DNA of 64,000 nucleotides, from contig NZ_CP017479.1 of the NCBI RefSeq assembly GCF_001761465.1, positions 3,596,001-3,660,000 on the forward strand, written 5' to 3'. Both the position numbers and the translations under genes were made by a program. Positions 50,682 through 61,533 of the stretch are shown here, in pieces (position 1 is the first letter of the stretch; every line of letters starts with the position of its first letter). The stretch is from Flavobacterium gilvum (GTDB lineage: Bacteria; Bacteroidota; Bacteroidia; Flavobacteriales; Flavobacteriaceae). A model generated the notes under the pieces. It worked only from the letters and a program-made list of their open reading frames with translations, was not told the DNA's origin and searched no databases.

Positions 50682-51746
50682 CTACATACTTACCTTCAAA
50701 GCATTGTATTCATTCATCATATCCAAAGACCTATAAACATTTAAAAGTGACTTCATAACATCTTGATTTTTGGGTTCTATAACCAATGCCTTTTTTAAAT
50801 AAGGAATAGCACTTTTTGCTAAATCATCTTTTTTAATTTTTAATTTATCATAAAGTTCCATTTCTTTTGGACTGGTGCCAAGAGCGGCCATTTGATCCAT
50901 TAAATCCTTTTTGGATTGCATTTTAATGTATGACAAATTAATATAGCCATCAATATAATTGGGATCCATTTCCAAAACTTTAGTATAACAAATTTCAGAT
51001 TTTGCCAAATCATTTTTTTCTAAATAAATGTAAGCCAGTGTTTTCTCGATTTCAAACTTTTTAGAGGGTGAAAACTGATCTCTTGGTTTTTCATGTAAAC
51101 CTGCTGCAATACTGGCACTTCTAGCACCTACCGAAGTGAAACTTTCCTCTTGTTTCGTTTTTTTGTTCACAGCGTAATAAGTTATCCCTTTGCCAGAATA
51201 ATTTACTTTTTTTAGTTCTTCATAATATTTAATGGCTGAATCATAATCTTTTGCCGCTAGTGCTGTAGAAGCAGCATTAAATAAGTTGATGGTATCTTTT
51301 TTGTCGTATTGATATGCCTTAAAACTTTTTTCTGCGCTTTCTTTAAATTTACTAGCTTTTAAATCTTCTACGGCTCCATCAACAAACTTCGATTTAATTC
51401 CTCTCAAGGCAACATTGGCCTGCAAAGTATATTTGTATTTACCTACTTCATTCTCTGCTTTAATAAGCTCCTGATAAGCCTCGGATGCGGAAGAAAGATT
51501 AGCATCGACATCAATTTTTTTTGAAGCTAAATCTTTAAAAACATTACCTTTCAAAAAATAGAAATCCGACTTTATATCGTCATTTGAATTATAAATCAGA
51601 TATTCAATTTTTTTCAAAATTCCCAAAGCGTCATGTGGTTTTCCGCTTTCAAAGAGTGATTGGGCATCTTTTATTTGATCCTTTTGTGCATACGCACCAG
51701 CATTTATCAATAATACTATTGATAGCATTACAAATTTTCTGTTCAT
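50682..51746 (-). CDS. TPR-repeat protein, shorter paralogue
   Basis: 354 residues with a signal peptide (VMLSIVLLINAGAYAQ, to about 20) and tetratricopeptide helices, such as YDSAIKYYEELKKVNYSG (near 167-184) and AKSEICYTKVLEMDPNYIDGYINLSYI (near 247-273). It closely parallels the protein at 52273. Shared marks are YYAVNKKTKQEESF, HEKPR followed by PSK, and the ending YNALKVSM. It is about 68 residues shorter, missing two TPR units in the middle. It likely acts as a scaffold in the periplasm; partner unknown. Confidence 0.82.
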   Translation of the reverse strand: MNRKFVMLSIVLLINAGAYAQKDQIKDAQSLFESGKPHDALGILKKIEYLIYNSNDDIKSDFYFLKGNVFKDLASKKIDVDANLSSASEAYQELIKAENEVGKYKYTLQANVALRGIKSKFVDGAVEDLKASKFKESAEKSFKAYQYDKKDTINLFNAASTALAAKDYDSAIKYYEELKKVNYSGKGITYYAVNKKTKQEESFTSVGARSASIAAGLHEKPRDQFSPSKKFEIEKTLAYIYLEKNDLAKSEICYTKVLEMDPNYIDGYINLSYIKMQSKKDLMDQMAALGTSPKEMELYDKLKIKKDDLAKSAIPYLKKALVIEPKNQDVMKSLLNVYRSLDMMNEYNALKVSM

Positions 51747-52224
51747 TTGGTTAGGTTATAGGTTATTATTTGGGGATTTTTTTTCACAAACAATCCAGAA
51801 TCATTTTCAATTTTTCAAAATTTAGAAATCATCAAAACAATCAGCTTGTAAAAAAATAGGGGGAAATGCAATTTGAAAAGTATTTTTAAGAGTTATGATT
51901 TGGTTTACTCTAAAAATTATTTTTAAAACTTTTTTAAGACAAAGTAATTTTTGGCATACGCATATTTTAATATAAGGTTAAACATTTTCACTTTTAAAAT
52001 TCGTTTATCGAAAATTATGAATTAAAATCTTAATGCAATCAACAAAAGTTAGATTAAGGCTGTTTTTCGGTTTATTACAACATTATCCAAATTCATAATT
52101 TTTTCTAAAAATAGAATTATTTTTTTACTGCACAAATTAGGATGTAAAAAAAAACATTAAAAAATTACAATTCAACAAATTAAATCACATGAATAATCCA
52201 TCTTGTTACAATTACCATAAAAAA
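51747..52224. other. AT-rich intergenic region between paralogous TPR genes
   Basis: About 480 bases without a gene. It must hold the promoter of the TPR gene at 50682, since the upstream gene ends in a terminator at 52225. I see no repeat or operator I can support. Confidence 0.5.
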
Positions 52225-52247
52225 AACCTGCTCAAATTGAGCAGGTT
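52225..52247 (-). terminator. Intrinsic terminator of the longer TPR gene
   Basis: AACCTGCTCA pairs with TGAGCAGGTT (10 bp) and, on the minus strand, a T run follows. It lies 26 bp after the stop at 52273, so the two TPR genes are separate units. Confidence 0.9.
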
Positions 52248-52272
52248 CTTTATAACAGTTATTTTAACTGAA

Positions 52273-53541
52273 CTACATTTTTGCTTTCAAAGCTTTATAC
52301 TCTGAAGTCATTTCTAGTGCACTGTAAACATTCAACAATGTTTTTGCAACATCAACATTTTTAGGGTCCAATTCAACAGCTTTTTGCAAATATGGGATTG
52401 TACTTTTGAACAAATCCTCACGTTTCTTTTTCAAAACATCATAACGCTTCATGTCTGTAGCTGAAGTACCTAATTTATTCATTTCATCAATGATTACTTT
52501 CTCATCATCTAGCTTCATTGCAGCCAAATTGATATAGGCATTGATATACTTTGGATCCAATTCCATAACTTTTTTATAGAATTTCTCGGCCTCAGCGTAA
52601 TTTTTAGCAGTAGCACTAACAACACCCAAATTGAAAATCAAATCAACATCGTTTGGATTTTTTTGCAAAGCTTCAGCAATTAACTTTTTGTAAGTCTCCA
52701 TATCTTTTGATTCAAGATATAAATTAGCTTCAGTCAAGATTAATGAAGTATCATCTGGATTGGATTTTCTAGCATCGGCAACCGCTTTTTTAGCTAAATC
52801 AGCTTTACCTTGCTGTACATAAATCAACGCAATATTTTTATAAATCTCACCTCTTTTTGAAGGTATGTGTTCAAGTCTTGGTTTTTCGTGGGTTCCCATT
52901 TTCACCAAACGATCTCTTTCTGCAGCAGTAGCAAAAAAGTCTTCTTGATTCGTTACTTTGTTAACCGCATAATAGTAAGTTGTTTTCCCTGAATAGTTCA
53001 GTTTTTTCAACTCTTCATACAACTTAAGAGCATTATCATAATCCTTAGCATTCACATAAGTTGATGCTGCATAATAAAGATTGATTGTGTCTTTTTTCTC
53101 TAGCAAATAAGCTGAATATAATTTTTGGGCACCATCAATATTCTTGTCTTTTTTGGTATCTTCGATAGCAGCATTGATCAGCTTGTTTTTAATATCTGTT
53201 ATAGACGTTGCAGCTTGAACTGAATATTTAGCTTTTCCAGAAACTTTTTCAACCTCTACTAATTGTTGATAAGCTTTTGCTGCAAGATCTAAGTTCTTGC
53301 CTTCCTCTACTTTTTTATTTGCTAAATCCAAATATGCATTTCCTTTTACAAATAAAAATTGTGCTTTCTCAGCATCCGGGGCACTCGCTGTCAAAGACTC
53401 TGCACCAGTTAAAATTGTAATAGCTTCAGCAGAATTCCCTGCTTTTAGCGCTTTCTCAGCCGCTTTTATTTCATTTTTTTGGGCTATGCCCGCAACTGAT
53501 AAAAATAATGCTGAAACCATTATTACATATCTACTTTTCAT
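52273..53541 (-). CDS. TPR-repeat protein, longer paralogue
   Basis: 422 residues from the ATG at 53541, where a signal peptide begins (KSRYVIMVSALFLSVAGIAQ); the frame open to 53595 adds an unlikely N-terminal extension. Several TPR units are visible, such as YDNALKLYEELKKLNYSG (near 171-188) and YAEAEKFYKKVMELDPKYI (near 320-338), with the marks YYAVNKVTNQEDFF and HEKPR shared with the paralogue at 50682. Located 105 bp downstream of gyrA on the same strand. It is probably a periplasmic or outer-membrane-facing scaffold; the partner is unknown. Confidence 0.84.
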   Translation of the reverse strand: MKSRYVIMVSALFLSVAGIAQKNEIKAAEKALKAGNSAEAITILTGAESLTASAPDAEKAQFLFVKGNAYLDLANKKVEEGKNLDLAAKAYQQLVEVEKVSGKAKYSVQAATSITDIKNKLINAAIEDTKKDKNIDGAQKLYSAYLLEKKDTINLYYAASTYVNAKDYDNALKLYEELKKLNYSGKTTYYYAVNKVTNQEDFFATAAERDRLVKMGTHEKPRLEHIPSKRGEIYKNIALIYVQQGKADLAKKAVADARKSNPDDTSLILTEANLYLESKDMETYKKLIAEALQKNPNDVDLIFNLGVVSATAKNYAEAEKFYKKVMELDPKYINAYINLAAMKLDDEKVIIDEMNKLGTSATDMKRYDVLKKKREDLFKSTIPYLQKAVELDPKNVDVAKTLLNVYSALEMTSEYKALKAKM

Positions 53542-53646
53542 AATTTTAATTTTATATTTAAATTTAACTCCAAAAATAACAAGAAAAACGTTCATTCTTC
53601 ATGATTTTTATCATAAAGTGATGAACGTCTTTAAAATTATTTATTT

Positions 53647-56301
53647 CTATTTTTCATCATCAGAATCATCTTCTTCATTTTCGTCCGAATCATCATCTTC
53701 TGGCGCATCATCTTCATCTTCTTCATCTTCTTCTACGCTTCCATCATCTTCAAGAACTTCCATAACAGGTTTTACTCTTTCGATAACAGCATCTTCAATA
53801 ACATTTCCTTCTTCATCGACTACAACTTCATCGACGTCATCTTTCATTACCTTAGTAACTGCAGCAATAGAATCGTTTCCTTTCAGGTTAATCAATTTAA
53901 CACCTTGAGTGGCACGACCCATTACTCGTAAATCTTCGATTGCCATTCTGATAGTCAATCCTGATTTATTGATAATCATTAAATCATCGGCATCTGTTAC
54001 GGCACTTATAGAAATCAACTTACCAGTTTTCTCAGTAATATTAAGGGTTTTTACTCCTTTACCACCACGGTTTGTAATTCTATAAACATCTTCGCCGTCT
54101 TCGTCAACCAATTTGGTACGCTTACCGTATCCATTCTCGGTTACAACTAAAATTTGCGAATCATTAATATCCTTTTTATCAACAGTTACCATACCGATAA
54201 CTTCGTCAGTATCATCTTTCAAAGTAATTCCGCGAACACCAGAAGCAGTCCTTCCCATCGGACGCGTTTTTGTTTCTTCAAAACGAACCAATTTACCTGA
54301 TTTAACTGCAAGGATGATTTGGCTTTCACCATTTGTCAATTGGGCTTCCAGTAACTCATCTCCTTCTTTGATTGTAATTGCCGCAACTCCATTAACTCTT
54401 GGTTTAGAATATTTCTCCAAAGAAGTTTTCTTAACCTGACCTTGTTTAGTTACCATTACAAGGTTGTGAGTAGTGATATAGTCTTTATCTTTTAAATCCT
54501 GAGTACAGATAAACGCTTTTACTTTATCGTCGCTTTCAATATTAACTAAATTTTGGATTGCTCTACCTTTAGCAGTTTTGCTTCCTTCCGGGATTTCATA
54601 GACACGCATCCAGAAACATTTCCCTTTTTGGGTAAAGAACATCATATATTGGTGATTTGTTGCCACATACATGTGTTCCAAGAAATCTTGATCTCTTGTT
54701 CCTGCACTTTTTTGACCAACTCCTCCTCTATTTTGTGTTTTATACTCAGAAAGGTTTGTACGTTTGATATAACCTGCGTGCGATATCGTGATAACCACAT
54801 TTTCATCAGCAATCAAGTCTTCGATACTTACATCACCTCCAGAATATTCAATTTGAGATCGACGGGCATCGCCATATTTATCACGAATTTCTACTAATTC
54901 TTCTTTAATCAATTCTGTACGCAAGTTAACATCTGCCAATAATGATTTTAAGTGATCAATTAATTTCATCAATTCTTCATACTCAGCTCTTAACTTATCT
55001 TGCTCAAGACCAGTCAACTGACGCAAACGCATTTCAACAATCGCTCGAGCTTGAATATCGGACAGTTTAAATCTTTCGATTAATTTTTCCCTTGCTTCAT
55101 CCGTATTTTTAGACCCTCTGATTAATGCAATTACTTCATCAATATTATCCGAAGCAATAATTAACCCTTCAAGAATATGAGCTCTTTCTTCTGCTTTACG
55201 CAATTCAAAACGGGTTCTACGAACTACTACATCATGTCTGTGTTCTACAAAATAGTGAATCAAATCTTTAAGATTCAACATTTGCGGACGACCATTTACC
55301 AAAGCAATATTATTTACACTAAAGGAAGATTGCAATTGCGTAAATTTATACAAAGTATTCAACACCACATTTGGCGTAGCATCTCTTTTCAAAATATAAA
55401 CAATACGCATACCGTTACGATCCGATTCGTCACGGATGTTGGCAATACCGTCAATTTTCTTTTCATTAACCAAATCAGCAGTACGTTTAATCATATCTGC
55501 CTTATTAACTTGGTATGGAATCTCAGAAACGATGATACATTCTCTTCCATCAACTTCTTCAAAACCTACTTTGGCACGCATTACAATTCTGCCTCTACCT
55601 GTTTTGAAAGCTTCACGGACTCCTTCATAACCATAAATAACACCTCCTGTTGGGAAATCCGGTGCTTTGATATGATGCATTAATTCATCAATTTCAATCT
55701 CATTATTGTCAATATAAGCTAATGTACCATTAACTACTTCTGTCAGGTTATGAGGGGGCATATTTGTCGCCATACCTACTGCAATACCGGTTGCACCATT
55801 TACCAACAAAGTAGGAACCCTTGTGGGCATCACTTTCGGTTCGTACAAAGTATCATCAAAATTCAACTGAAAATCGACAGTTTCTTTTTCTATATCTGAC
55901 ATGATTTCTTCCGAAATCTTACGCATTCTGGCTTCCGTATAACGCATTGCTGCCGGACTGTCACCATCAACGGAACCAAAGTTACCTTGTCCGTCAACTA
56001 ACAGGTAACGCATACTCCATTCCTGAGCCATACGAACCATTGCATCATAAACAGAAGTATCTCCGTGTGGGTGATACTTTCCTAGTACTTCCCCAACAAT
56101 TCTTGCCGATTTTTTATGGGCTTTATTTGAAAAAACTCCTAATTCATGCATTCCGTAAAGTACTCTTCGATGAACCGGTTTCAATCCATCTCTTACATCA
56201 GGAAGCGCTCTGGAAACAATTACAGACATCGAATAATCGATGTAAGCAGATTTCATTTCATCTTCAATATTAATAGGAATCAACTTTTCTCCTTCAGACA
56301 T
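53647..56301 (-). CDS. gyrA: DNA gyrase subunit A
   Basis: 884 residues. The catalytic Tyr is Y121 in [10 protein letters not shown], and the quinolone-determining region reads [20 protein letters not shown] with Thr82 at the place of E. coli Ser83 and Asp86 at Asp87, so no typical resistance change. The C-terminal wrapping domain carries the GyrA-box as TNRGGKG (canonical QRRGGKG). An acidic tail follows (about 840-884, more than half Asp/Glu). It introduces negative supercoils with GyrB, which is not in the window. Confidence 0.96.
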   Translation of the reverse strand: MSEGEKLIPINIEDEMKSAYIDYSMSVIVSRALPDVRDGLKPVHRRVLYGMHELGVFSNKAHKKSARIVGEVLGKYHPHGDTSVYDAMVRMAQEWSMRYLLVDGQGNFGSVDGDSPAAMRYTEARMRKISEEIMSDIEKETVDFQLNFDDTLYEPKVMPTRVPTLLVNGATGIAVGMATNMPPHNLTEVVNGTLAYIDNNEIEIDELMHHIKAPDFPTGGVIYGYEGVREAFKTGRGRIVMRAKVGFEEVDGRECIIVSEIPYQVNKADMIKRTADLVNEKKIDGIANIRDESDRNGMRIVYILKRDATPNVVLNTLYKFTQLQSSFSVNNIALVNGRPQMLNLKDLIHYFVEHRHDVVVRRTRFELRKAEERAHILEGLIIASDNIDEVIALIRGSKNTDEAREKLIERFKLSDIQARAIVEMRLRQLTGLEQDKLRAEYEELMKLIDHLKSLLADVNLRTELIKEELVEIRDKYGDARRSQIEYSGGDVSIEDLIADENVVITISHAGYIKRTNLSEYKTQNRGGVGQKSAGTRDQDFLEHMYVATNHQYMMFFTQKGKCFWMRVYEIPEGSKTAKGRAIQNLVNIESDDKVKAFICTQDLKDKDYITTHNLVMVTKQGQVKKTSLEKYSKPRVNGVAAITIKEGDELLEAQLTNGESQIILAVKSGKLVRFEETKTRPMGRTASGVRGITLKDDTDEVIGMVTVDKKDINDSQILVVTENGYGKRTKLVDEDGEDVYRITNRGGKGVKTLNITEKTGKLISISAVTDADDLMIINKSGLTIRMAIEDLRVMGRATQGVKLINLKGNDSIAAVTKVMKDDVDEVVVDEEGNVIEDAVIERVKPVMEVLEDDGSVEEDEEDEDDAPEDDDSDENEEDDSDDEK

Positions 56302-56562
56302 AATATATTCTTAAATTAAAATTATTTTGTTTTAAAAAATCCCGCTAATATAAGCTTTCTCAATATGTTTTCACCAATAAACAATCAGATTTTTTCTTGA
56401 TTTATTAACAAATTACATTTAGCAATTGGTTAATAAAATAAATAGACTTTAACTCTATCTTCGTCATATTTTTTGTCAATTAGCAGTAAGACTTTTTAAA
56501 GGTATGATTTTTGCTTTTAATTATGATAATTACTAAATTTACAATAACAACACCTAACGATC
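56302..56562. other. Divergent promoter region of gyrA and clpC
   Basis: A 261-bp AT-rich gap between the divergent gyrA and clpC genes. TAAATTTA near 56534 is a seven-of-eight match to the -7 box for clpC. No CIRCE or HrcA-type inverted repeat is seen, so heat control by HrcA is not supported. Confidence 0.45.
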
Positions 56563-59130
56563 ATGGATGATAATTTTTCACCTAGAGTAAAAGACGTTAT
56601 TACTTATAGCAAAGAAGAGGCATTGCGCCTTGGACATGACTTTATAGGTACTGAACATTTGATGCTTGGCATTCTAAGGGATGGAAATGGTAAAGCAATT
56701 CACATCCTAAACAACCTCTCCGTAGATCTTGATCATCTAAGACGGAAAGTTGAAATCCTAAGCCCCGCCAGTCCTAGCATTGATGTTAGTGTAGAAAAGA
56801 AAAATTTACATCTGACACGTCAAGCTGAACGCGCTTTGAAGACAACATTTTTAGAAGCAAAAGTTTTCCAGAGCTCATCAATTAGCACAGCGCATTTACT
56901 GTTGTGTATCTTAAGAAACGAAAATGACCCTACAACCAAGCTATTGAATAAACTGAAAATTGATTATGATTTAGCTAAAGAACAATACATCAATATGACG
57001 CCAAACGAAGAAGATTTTTTAGAAAATTTGCCAAAAAATGAATCGTACAATGACGATTCCGGACAAGATGACAGTCTAAAAGAAGGGAATTTTAATAATC
57101 CTGCCAACAAATCAAATAAAAAATCTAAAACTCCAGTACTTGACAATTTTGGAAGAGATTTGACCGAAATGGCTGAAGAAGGAAAATTAGATCCTGTAGT
57201 TGGACGCGAAAAAGAAATAGAACGTGTTTCCCAAATTTTGAGCCGTCGCAAAAAAAACAATCCCCTATTAATAGGTGAACCAGGCGTTGGTAAATCTGCC
57301 ATTGCCGAAGGTCTTGCTTTGCGTATCATTCAAAAGAAAGTTTCCCGAATCCTTTTCAATAAACGTGTCGTTACTCTTGATTTGGCAAGTCTTGTTGCAG
57401 GCACTAAATACAGAGGACAATTTGAGGAAAGAATGAAAGCTGTTATGAACGAATTGGAGAAAAATGATGATATCATTCTTTTCATCGATGAGATTCATAC
57501 TATTGTTGGCGCAGGCGGAGCAACAGGCTCTCTAGACGCATCCAACATGTTCAAACCTGCATTGTCAAGAGGAGAAATCCAATGTATTGGTGCAACAACA
57601 CTGGACGAATACCGTCAATACATAGAAAAAGATGGCGCATTGGAAAGACGTTTTCAAAAAGTGATTGTGGAACCAACATCTGTTGAAGAAACAATCGCCA
57701 TTCTGAATAACATCAAAAACAAATACGAAGACCATCACAACGTAATTTATACACCTGAAGCTATTGAAGCCTGTGTTAAATTGACAAACAGATATATGTC
57801 TGAACGATTTTTGCCGGACAAAGCTATCGATGCTCTAGACGAAGCCGGATCACGTGTTCACATTACCAATATCGATGTTCCAAAACAAATATTGGATTTG
57901 GAAAGACAATTGGAAGAAGTTCGCGAGTTGAAAAATTTGGTTGTTAAAAAACAAAAATATGAAGAAGCAGCCAAACTTCGTGATGACGAGAAAAAGATAG
58001 AAAAGGATTTGGCCATAGCACAAGAGCAATGGGAGGAAGATTCTAAAACCAACAGGATTTTGGTTACCGAAGATAATGTTGCCGATGTAGTATCTATGAT
58101 GACCGGAATTCCAGTAAATCGTATTGCACAAACTGAAAGTAACAAATTGGCAAAATTGCCTGAACTTATCCAAAACAAAGTAATTGGTCAAAACGAAGCC
58201 GTTTTAAAAATCGCCCGTTCTATCCAAAGAAATCGTGCTGGACTGAAAGACCCAAACAAACCAATTGGTTCCTTTATTTTCTTGGGACAAACAGGTGTTG
58301 GTAAAACACAATTAGCCAAAGTTCTTGCCAAAGAATTATTCGATTCTGAGGATGCATTGGTTCGAATTGACATGAGCGAATACATGGAGAAATTTGCGAT
58401 TTCGAGATTGGTTGGAGCACCTCCGGGATACGTTGGTTATGAAGAAGGTGGTCAATTGACTGAAAAAGTTCGAAGAAAACCATATTGTGTTGTGCTACTT
58501 GATGAAATCGAAAAAGCACATCCCGATGTTTTCAACATGATGCTTCAAGTACTTGACGATGGATTCCTAACTGATAGTTTAGGTCGTAGAATCGATTTCA
58601 AAAATACGATTATTATTATGACTTCGAATGTTGGAGCGCGTCAATTGAAAGATTTTGGTCAAGGGGTTGGATTTGGAACTGCCGCCAAGATTGCTCAAGC
58701 CGATGATAATTCAAAAAGCGTTATCGAAAATGCTTTAAAGAAAACTTTTGCTCCAGAATTTTTAAACCGAATTGATGATGTAATTGTATTCAATACTTTG
58801 GAAAAAGATGATATCAATTTAATTATCGAAATCGAGTTAAAAAAACTATACGATCGTATCAGCGAACTTGGTTATCAGTTAAAATTATCCGATAAAGCAA
58901 AAGCTTTTATCGCCGATAAAGGTTTCGACAAACAATTTGGCGCAAGACCATTAAAAAGAGCTATACAAAAATATGTAGAAGATGCTTTGGCAGAAGAAAT
59001 TATCACTTCAAAAATTGCTGCAGGTGATGAAATCTACATGGACATCAAAGAGGATTCACAAGAATTGACAGTAGATATCCATAAAGCGGAAGAACCGCGA
59101 AACCAAACAGAAGAGCCTACTAATCAATAA
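56563..59130 (+). CDS. clpC: Clp protease ATP-binding subunit, ClpC type
   Basis: 855 residues. The N-domain begins [20 protein letters not shown] (6-25) and the two AAA+ modules have Walker A loops GEPGVGKS (near 238) and GQTGVGKT (near 575). Between them lies a middle region with a UVR-like helix pair ([20 protein letters not shown]), which marks ClpC rather than ClpA. It unfolds proteins for ClpP. A weak terminator follows at 59155. Confidence 0.95.
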   Translation: MDDNFSPRVKDVITYSKEEALRLGHDFIGTEHLMLGILRDGNGKAIHILNNLSVDLDHLRRKVEILSPASPSIDVSVEKKNLHLTRQAERALKTTFLEAKVFQSSSISTAHLLLCILRNENDPTTKLLNKLKIDYDLAKEQYINMTPNEEDFLENLPKNESYNDDSGQDDSLKEGNFNNPANKSNKKSKTPVLDNFGRDLTEMAEEGKLDPVVGREKEIERVSQILSRRKKNNPLLIGEPGVGKSAIAEGLALRIIQKKVSRILFNKRVVTLDLASLVAGTKYRGQFEERMKAVMNELEKNDDIILFIDEIHTIVGAGGATGSLDASNMFKPALSRGEIQCIGATTLDEYRQYIEKDGALERRFQKVIVEPTSVEETIAILNNIKNKYEDHHNVIYTPEAIEACVKLTNRYMSERFLPDKAIDALDEAGSRVHITNIDVPKQILDLERQLEEVRELKNLVVKKQKYEEAAKLRDDEKKIEKDLAIAQEQWEEDSKTNRILVTEDNVADVVSMMTGIPVNRIAQTESNKLAKLPELIQNKVIGQNEAVLKIARSIQRNRAGLKDPNKPIGSFIFLGQTGVGKTQLAKVLAKELFDSEDALVRIDMSEYMEKFAISRLVGAPPGYVGYEEGGQLTEKVRRKPYCVVLLDEIEKAHPDVFNMMLQVLDDGFLTDSLGRRIDFKNTIIIMTSNVGARQLKDFGQGVGFGTAAKIAQADDNSKSVIENALKKTFAPEFLNRIDDVIVFNTLEKDDINLIIEIELKKLYDRISELGYQLKLSDKAKAFIADKGFDKQFGARPLKRAIQKYVEDALAEEIITSKIAAGDEIYMDIKEDSQELTVDIHKAEEPRNQTEEPTNQ

Positions 59131-59154
59131 TTTAAAACAATAACATCACATAAC

Positions 59155-59190
59155 AAACCCGTTACGTTTTAATAACCTAACGGGTTTATT
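59155..59190 (+). terminator. Intrinsic terminator of clpC
   Basis: AAACCCGTTA (59155-59164) pairs with TAACGGGTTT (59178-59187), with an AT-rich tail. It lies 25 bp after the clpC stop. Confidence 0.8.
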
Positions 59191-59257
59191 CTTTATAGGA
59201 TATTATGGTATTTTTTAAAAACAAATATTTACTTTTGATACTTATACAAAACAACCT

Positions 59258-60628
59258 ATGTTTCAAAACAAACTCATACTGGGTAGCGAAGAATGGTGCT
59301 CATTTCCAGAATTAGGAATCCCTACAATTAAGGCCAGAGTCGATTCTGGTGCCAAAACATCTGCTTTGCATGCCATTAATATTGCGCCATTCATTAAGAA
59401 TGATGCCAATTGGGTAAAGTTTGACATTAATCCTATACAGAATAACATCAAAACGGTTATCCATTGCGAAGCTCCAATGGTGGACAAAAGGATTGTGAAA
59501 AGCTCCAGTGGTTTTAGGGAACATCGTTATGTAATTCTTACTCAAATTTCAATTGGAGATACAAAATGGCCAATTGAAATGACCTTAACCAACCGCGACT
59601 CAATGGGTTTCAGAATGCTGTTAGGGCGCGAAGCCATGAGCGGAAGAATATTGGTTGACCCGGCACAAAAATACCTTTTGGGACAACCAACACAAGAAAG
59701 CCTAACCGAACTGTATAAGAATTCAGAAAAAGCCAGTTCCGGTTTAAGAATAGGTCTTTTGGCAAGTAATCCAGAATTGTACAGCAACAAAAGGATTATG
59801 GAAGCCGGCGAAATGCGCGGCCACGAAATGCACTTTTTGAATATCAAAGAATGCTACATGAAACTCGATGCCAAAACCCCCGAAATTCATTATCGTGGAG
59901 GAAAAATATTAAATAAATTTGACGCTATTATCCCAAGAATAAGACCAAGTGTTACTTTTTACGGCTGTGCTTTAACACGTCAATTTGAAGCTTTAAAAGT
60001 TTATTGCCTAAACTCATCAACGGCAATCACACAGTCCAGAGATAAATTATTTTCATTGCAATTATTACTCAATCACGGTGTTGACATCCCAACAACAGGA
60101 TTTGCCAACTCCCCTTTGGATACCGATAGCTTAATAAAAATGGTTGGAGGCCCGCCTCTAATCGTTAAATTATTGGAAGGAACCCAAGGAAAAGGAGTTG
60201 TACTGGCTGAAACCAAAAAAGCTGCAGAAAGTGTAATCAACGCATTCAAAAGCCTAAATGCCAACATACTTGTTCAGGAATTCATCAAAGAAGCCAACGG
60301 AAAAGATATTCGTTGTTTTGTTATTGACGGCAAAGTGGTTGCTGCTATTCAAAGAGAAGCTATGCCTGGGGAATTTAGAGCCAATATCCATCTGGGCGGA
60401 ACAGCTTCGGTGATTAAAGTTACTGCCCAAGAAAAAAAGATTGCCATTAAGGCCGCAAAGGCAATGGATTTAAAAGTTGCCGGTGTAGATATTATTCGCT
60501 CCGCAAAAGGCCCTTTATTACTCGAAGTAAACTCTTCTCCGGGTCTGGAAGGTATCGAAGGTGCTACCAATAAAGACATTGCAGGAGAAATGATTAAGGC
60601 AATTGAGAAAAATTTTAAAATAAAATAA
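59258..60628 (+). CDS. rimK: RimB-like retropepsin fused to RimK-type glutamate ligase
   Basis: 456 residues in two parts. Residues about 5-150 match the RimB/ATP-dependent zinc-protease family, which has a retropepsin-like D-S-G motif (D29-S30-G31 in [14 protein letters not shown]) and [13 protein letters not shown]. Residues about 165-456 are the ATP-grasp ligase RimK, with [20 protein letters not shown] (near 302-321), [17 protein letters not shown] and the metal loop [15 protein letters not shown]. RimK adds glutamate tails to the C-terminus of ribosomal protein S6. The free RimB partner is a protease that acts on such tails in other bacteria. The two activities sit in one chain here. Confidence 0.9.
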   Translation: MFQNKLILGSEEWCSFPELGIPTIKARVDSGAKTSALHAINIAPFIKNDANWVKFDINPIQNNIKTVIHCEAPMVDKRIVKSSSGFREHRYVILTQISIGDTKWPIEMTLTNRDSMGFRMLLGREAMSGRILVDPAQKYLLGQPTQESLTELYKNSEKASSGLRIGLLASNPELYSNKRIMEAGEMRGHEMHFLNIKECYMKLDAKTPEIHYRGGKILNKFDAIIPRIRPSVTFYGCALTRQFEALKVYCLNSSTAITQSRDKLFSLQLLLNHGVDIPTTGFANSPLDTDSLIKMVGGPPLIVKLLEGTQGKGVVLAETKKAAESVINAFKSLNANILVQEFIKEANGKDIRCFVIDGKVVAAIQREAMPGEFRANIHLGGTASVIKVTAQEKKIAIKAAKAMDLKVAGVDIIRSAKGPLLLEVNSSPGLEGIEGATNKDIAGEMIKAIEKNFKIK

Positions 60629-60743
60629 ATTGCCGGTTTCGGAATCCAGAAGGCAAAATTCAGTGAACACTTGTCAAAAACTGTAAAAAGAATAACAAAT
60701 TCTGAATTCTGAAATCTGCCTTCTGAAATCTAAAATTTAAAAC

Positions 60744-61259
60744 ATGAATCCCTATCTTGATATAATCATCCGCAGTACAGCCGTTTATTTCTTTATGATT
60801 ATTGCTTTACGCATTTTTGGCAAAAAAGAATTATCTCAGCTCAACACCGCCGATGTCATTTTGATTTTACTGATAAGCAACTCGGTACAAAATGCAATGG
60901 TTGGTAATGATACGACACTTTTGGGAGGTTTGGCAGCGGCTACAATACTTTTTGCTATTAATTTTGTTTTAAAGAAATCAATGTTTCGTTACAAAAAATT
61001 AAGCGAATTACTACTCGAAAAACCCGAAATTCTTATTCACAATGGAACTTTGGATTTCAAAAAACTCTCCAAATTAGATATTACCTCAGATGAACTGAAA
61101 GAAGCGATGCGAGAACATGGTGTTGAACATTTTAAAGATGTAAAACTTGCCATGCTTGAAATTGATGGTAACATAAGTATCATCACGGGCGAAAGCAATT
61201 TAAAACAAACTCATTACAAACGAAGAAAGAACCATAAGAATTTAATTCAGGGAAACTAG
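60744..61259 (+). CDS. DUF421 (YetF-like) membrane protein
   Basis: 171 residues. Three membrane helices (IIIRSTAVYFFMIIALRIFG, DVILILLISNSVQNAMVG, and GLAAATILFAINFVL) precede a cytoplasmic domain with the family motif LSKLDITSDELKEAMREHGV (near 108-127) and EIDGNISII (near 141-149). YetF-type proteins are widespread, and the function is not settled. It follows the RimK fusion gene in the same direction after 115 bp of AT-rich repeats. Confidence 0.85.
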   Translation: MNPYLDIIIRSTAVYFFMIIALRIFGKKELSQLNTADVILILLISNSVQNAMVGNDTTLLGGLAAATILFAINFVLKKSMFRYKKLSELLLEKPEILIHNGTLDFKKLSKLDITSDELKEAMREHGVEHFKDVKLAMLEIDGNISIITGESNLKQTHYKRRKNHKNLIQGN

Positions 61260-61331
61260 ATTCAAATTACTGTTCGCAAATTTTAACCATATAAGGCATA
61301 TAAGGTCATATAAGACCGCAAATGTGATTTT

Positions 61332-61419
61332 TAGCCCCGATGGAAGTGAAAATCCTTGTGAGTCTCGTCTCGTCCTTAAAGACGAGACGAGACTCACAAG
61401 ATTGCAACGAACAGCGGGA
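61332..61419. repeat. Variable-hairpin repeat element with a perfect 20-bp palindrome
   Basis: TAGCCCCGATGGAAGTGAAA then ATCC is followed by a perfect 20-bp inverted repeat (61355-61374 and 61381-61400, beginning CTTGTGAGTC) with only CTTAAA as the loop. Then come ATTGCAACGAACAGCGGGA. The outer parts match the element at 49145-49216 (read on the other strand), but the hairpin differs. This element lies between the convergent DUF421 gene and PiT gene. Confidence 0.8.
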
Positions 61420-61482
61420 CCACAGTTGTTATGAATACCAAATTTCTGCTCCAAAAAAATATCACTTCACTATAATTCATAA

Positions 61483-61514
61483 AAAAACCATTCGGATTGA
61501 ATGGTTTTTTTATG
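61483..61514. terminator. Bidirectional terminator between DUF421 gene and PiT gene
   Basis: AAAAAACCATTC pairs with GAATGGTTTTTTT around GGATT, giving an A run on one side and a T run on the other. It serves the plus-strand gene ending at 61259 and the minus-strand PiT gene ending at 61534. Confidence 0.88.
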
Positions 61515-61533
61515 GACAATATGTTTGTTGTTG

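Noticed and set aside
55177..55683. A 168-residue plus-strand frame inside gyrA
   Set aside because: Antisense shadow of the gyrA coding sequence, with no independent start signal or family likeness.
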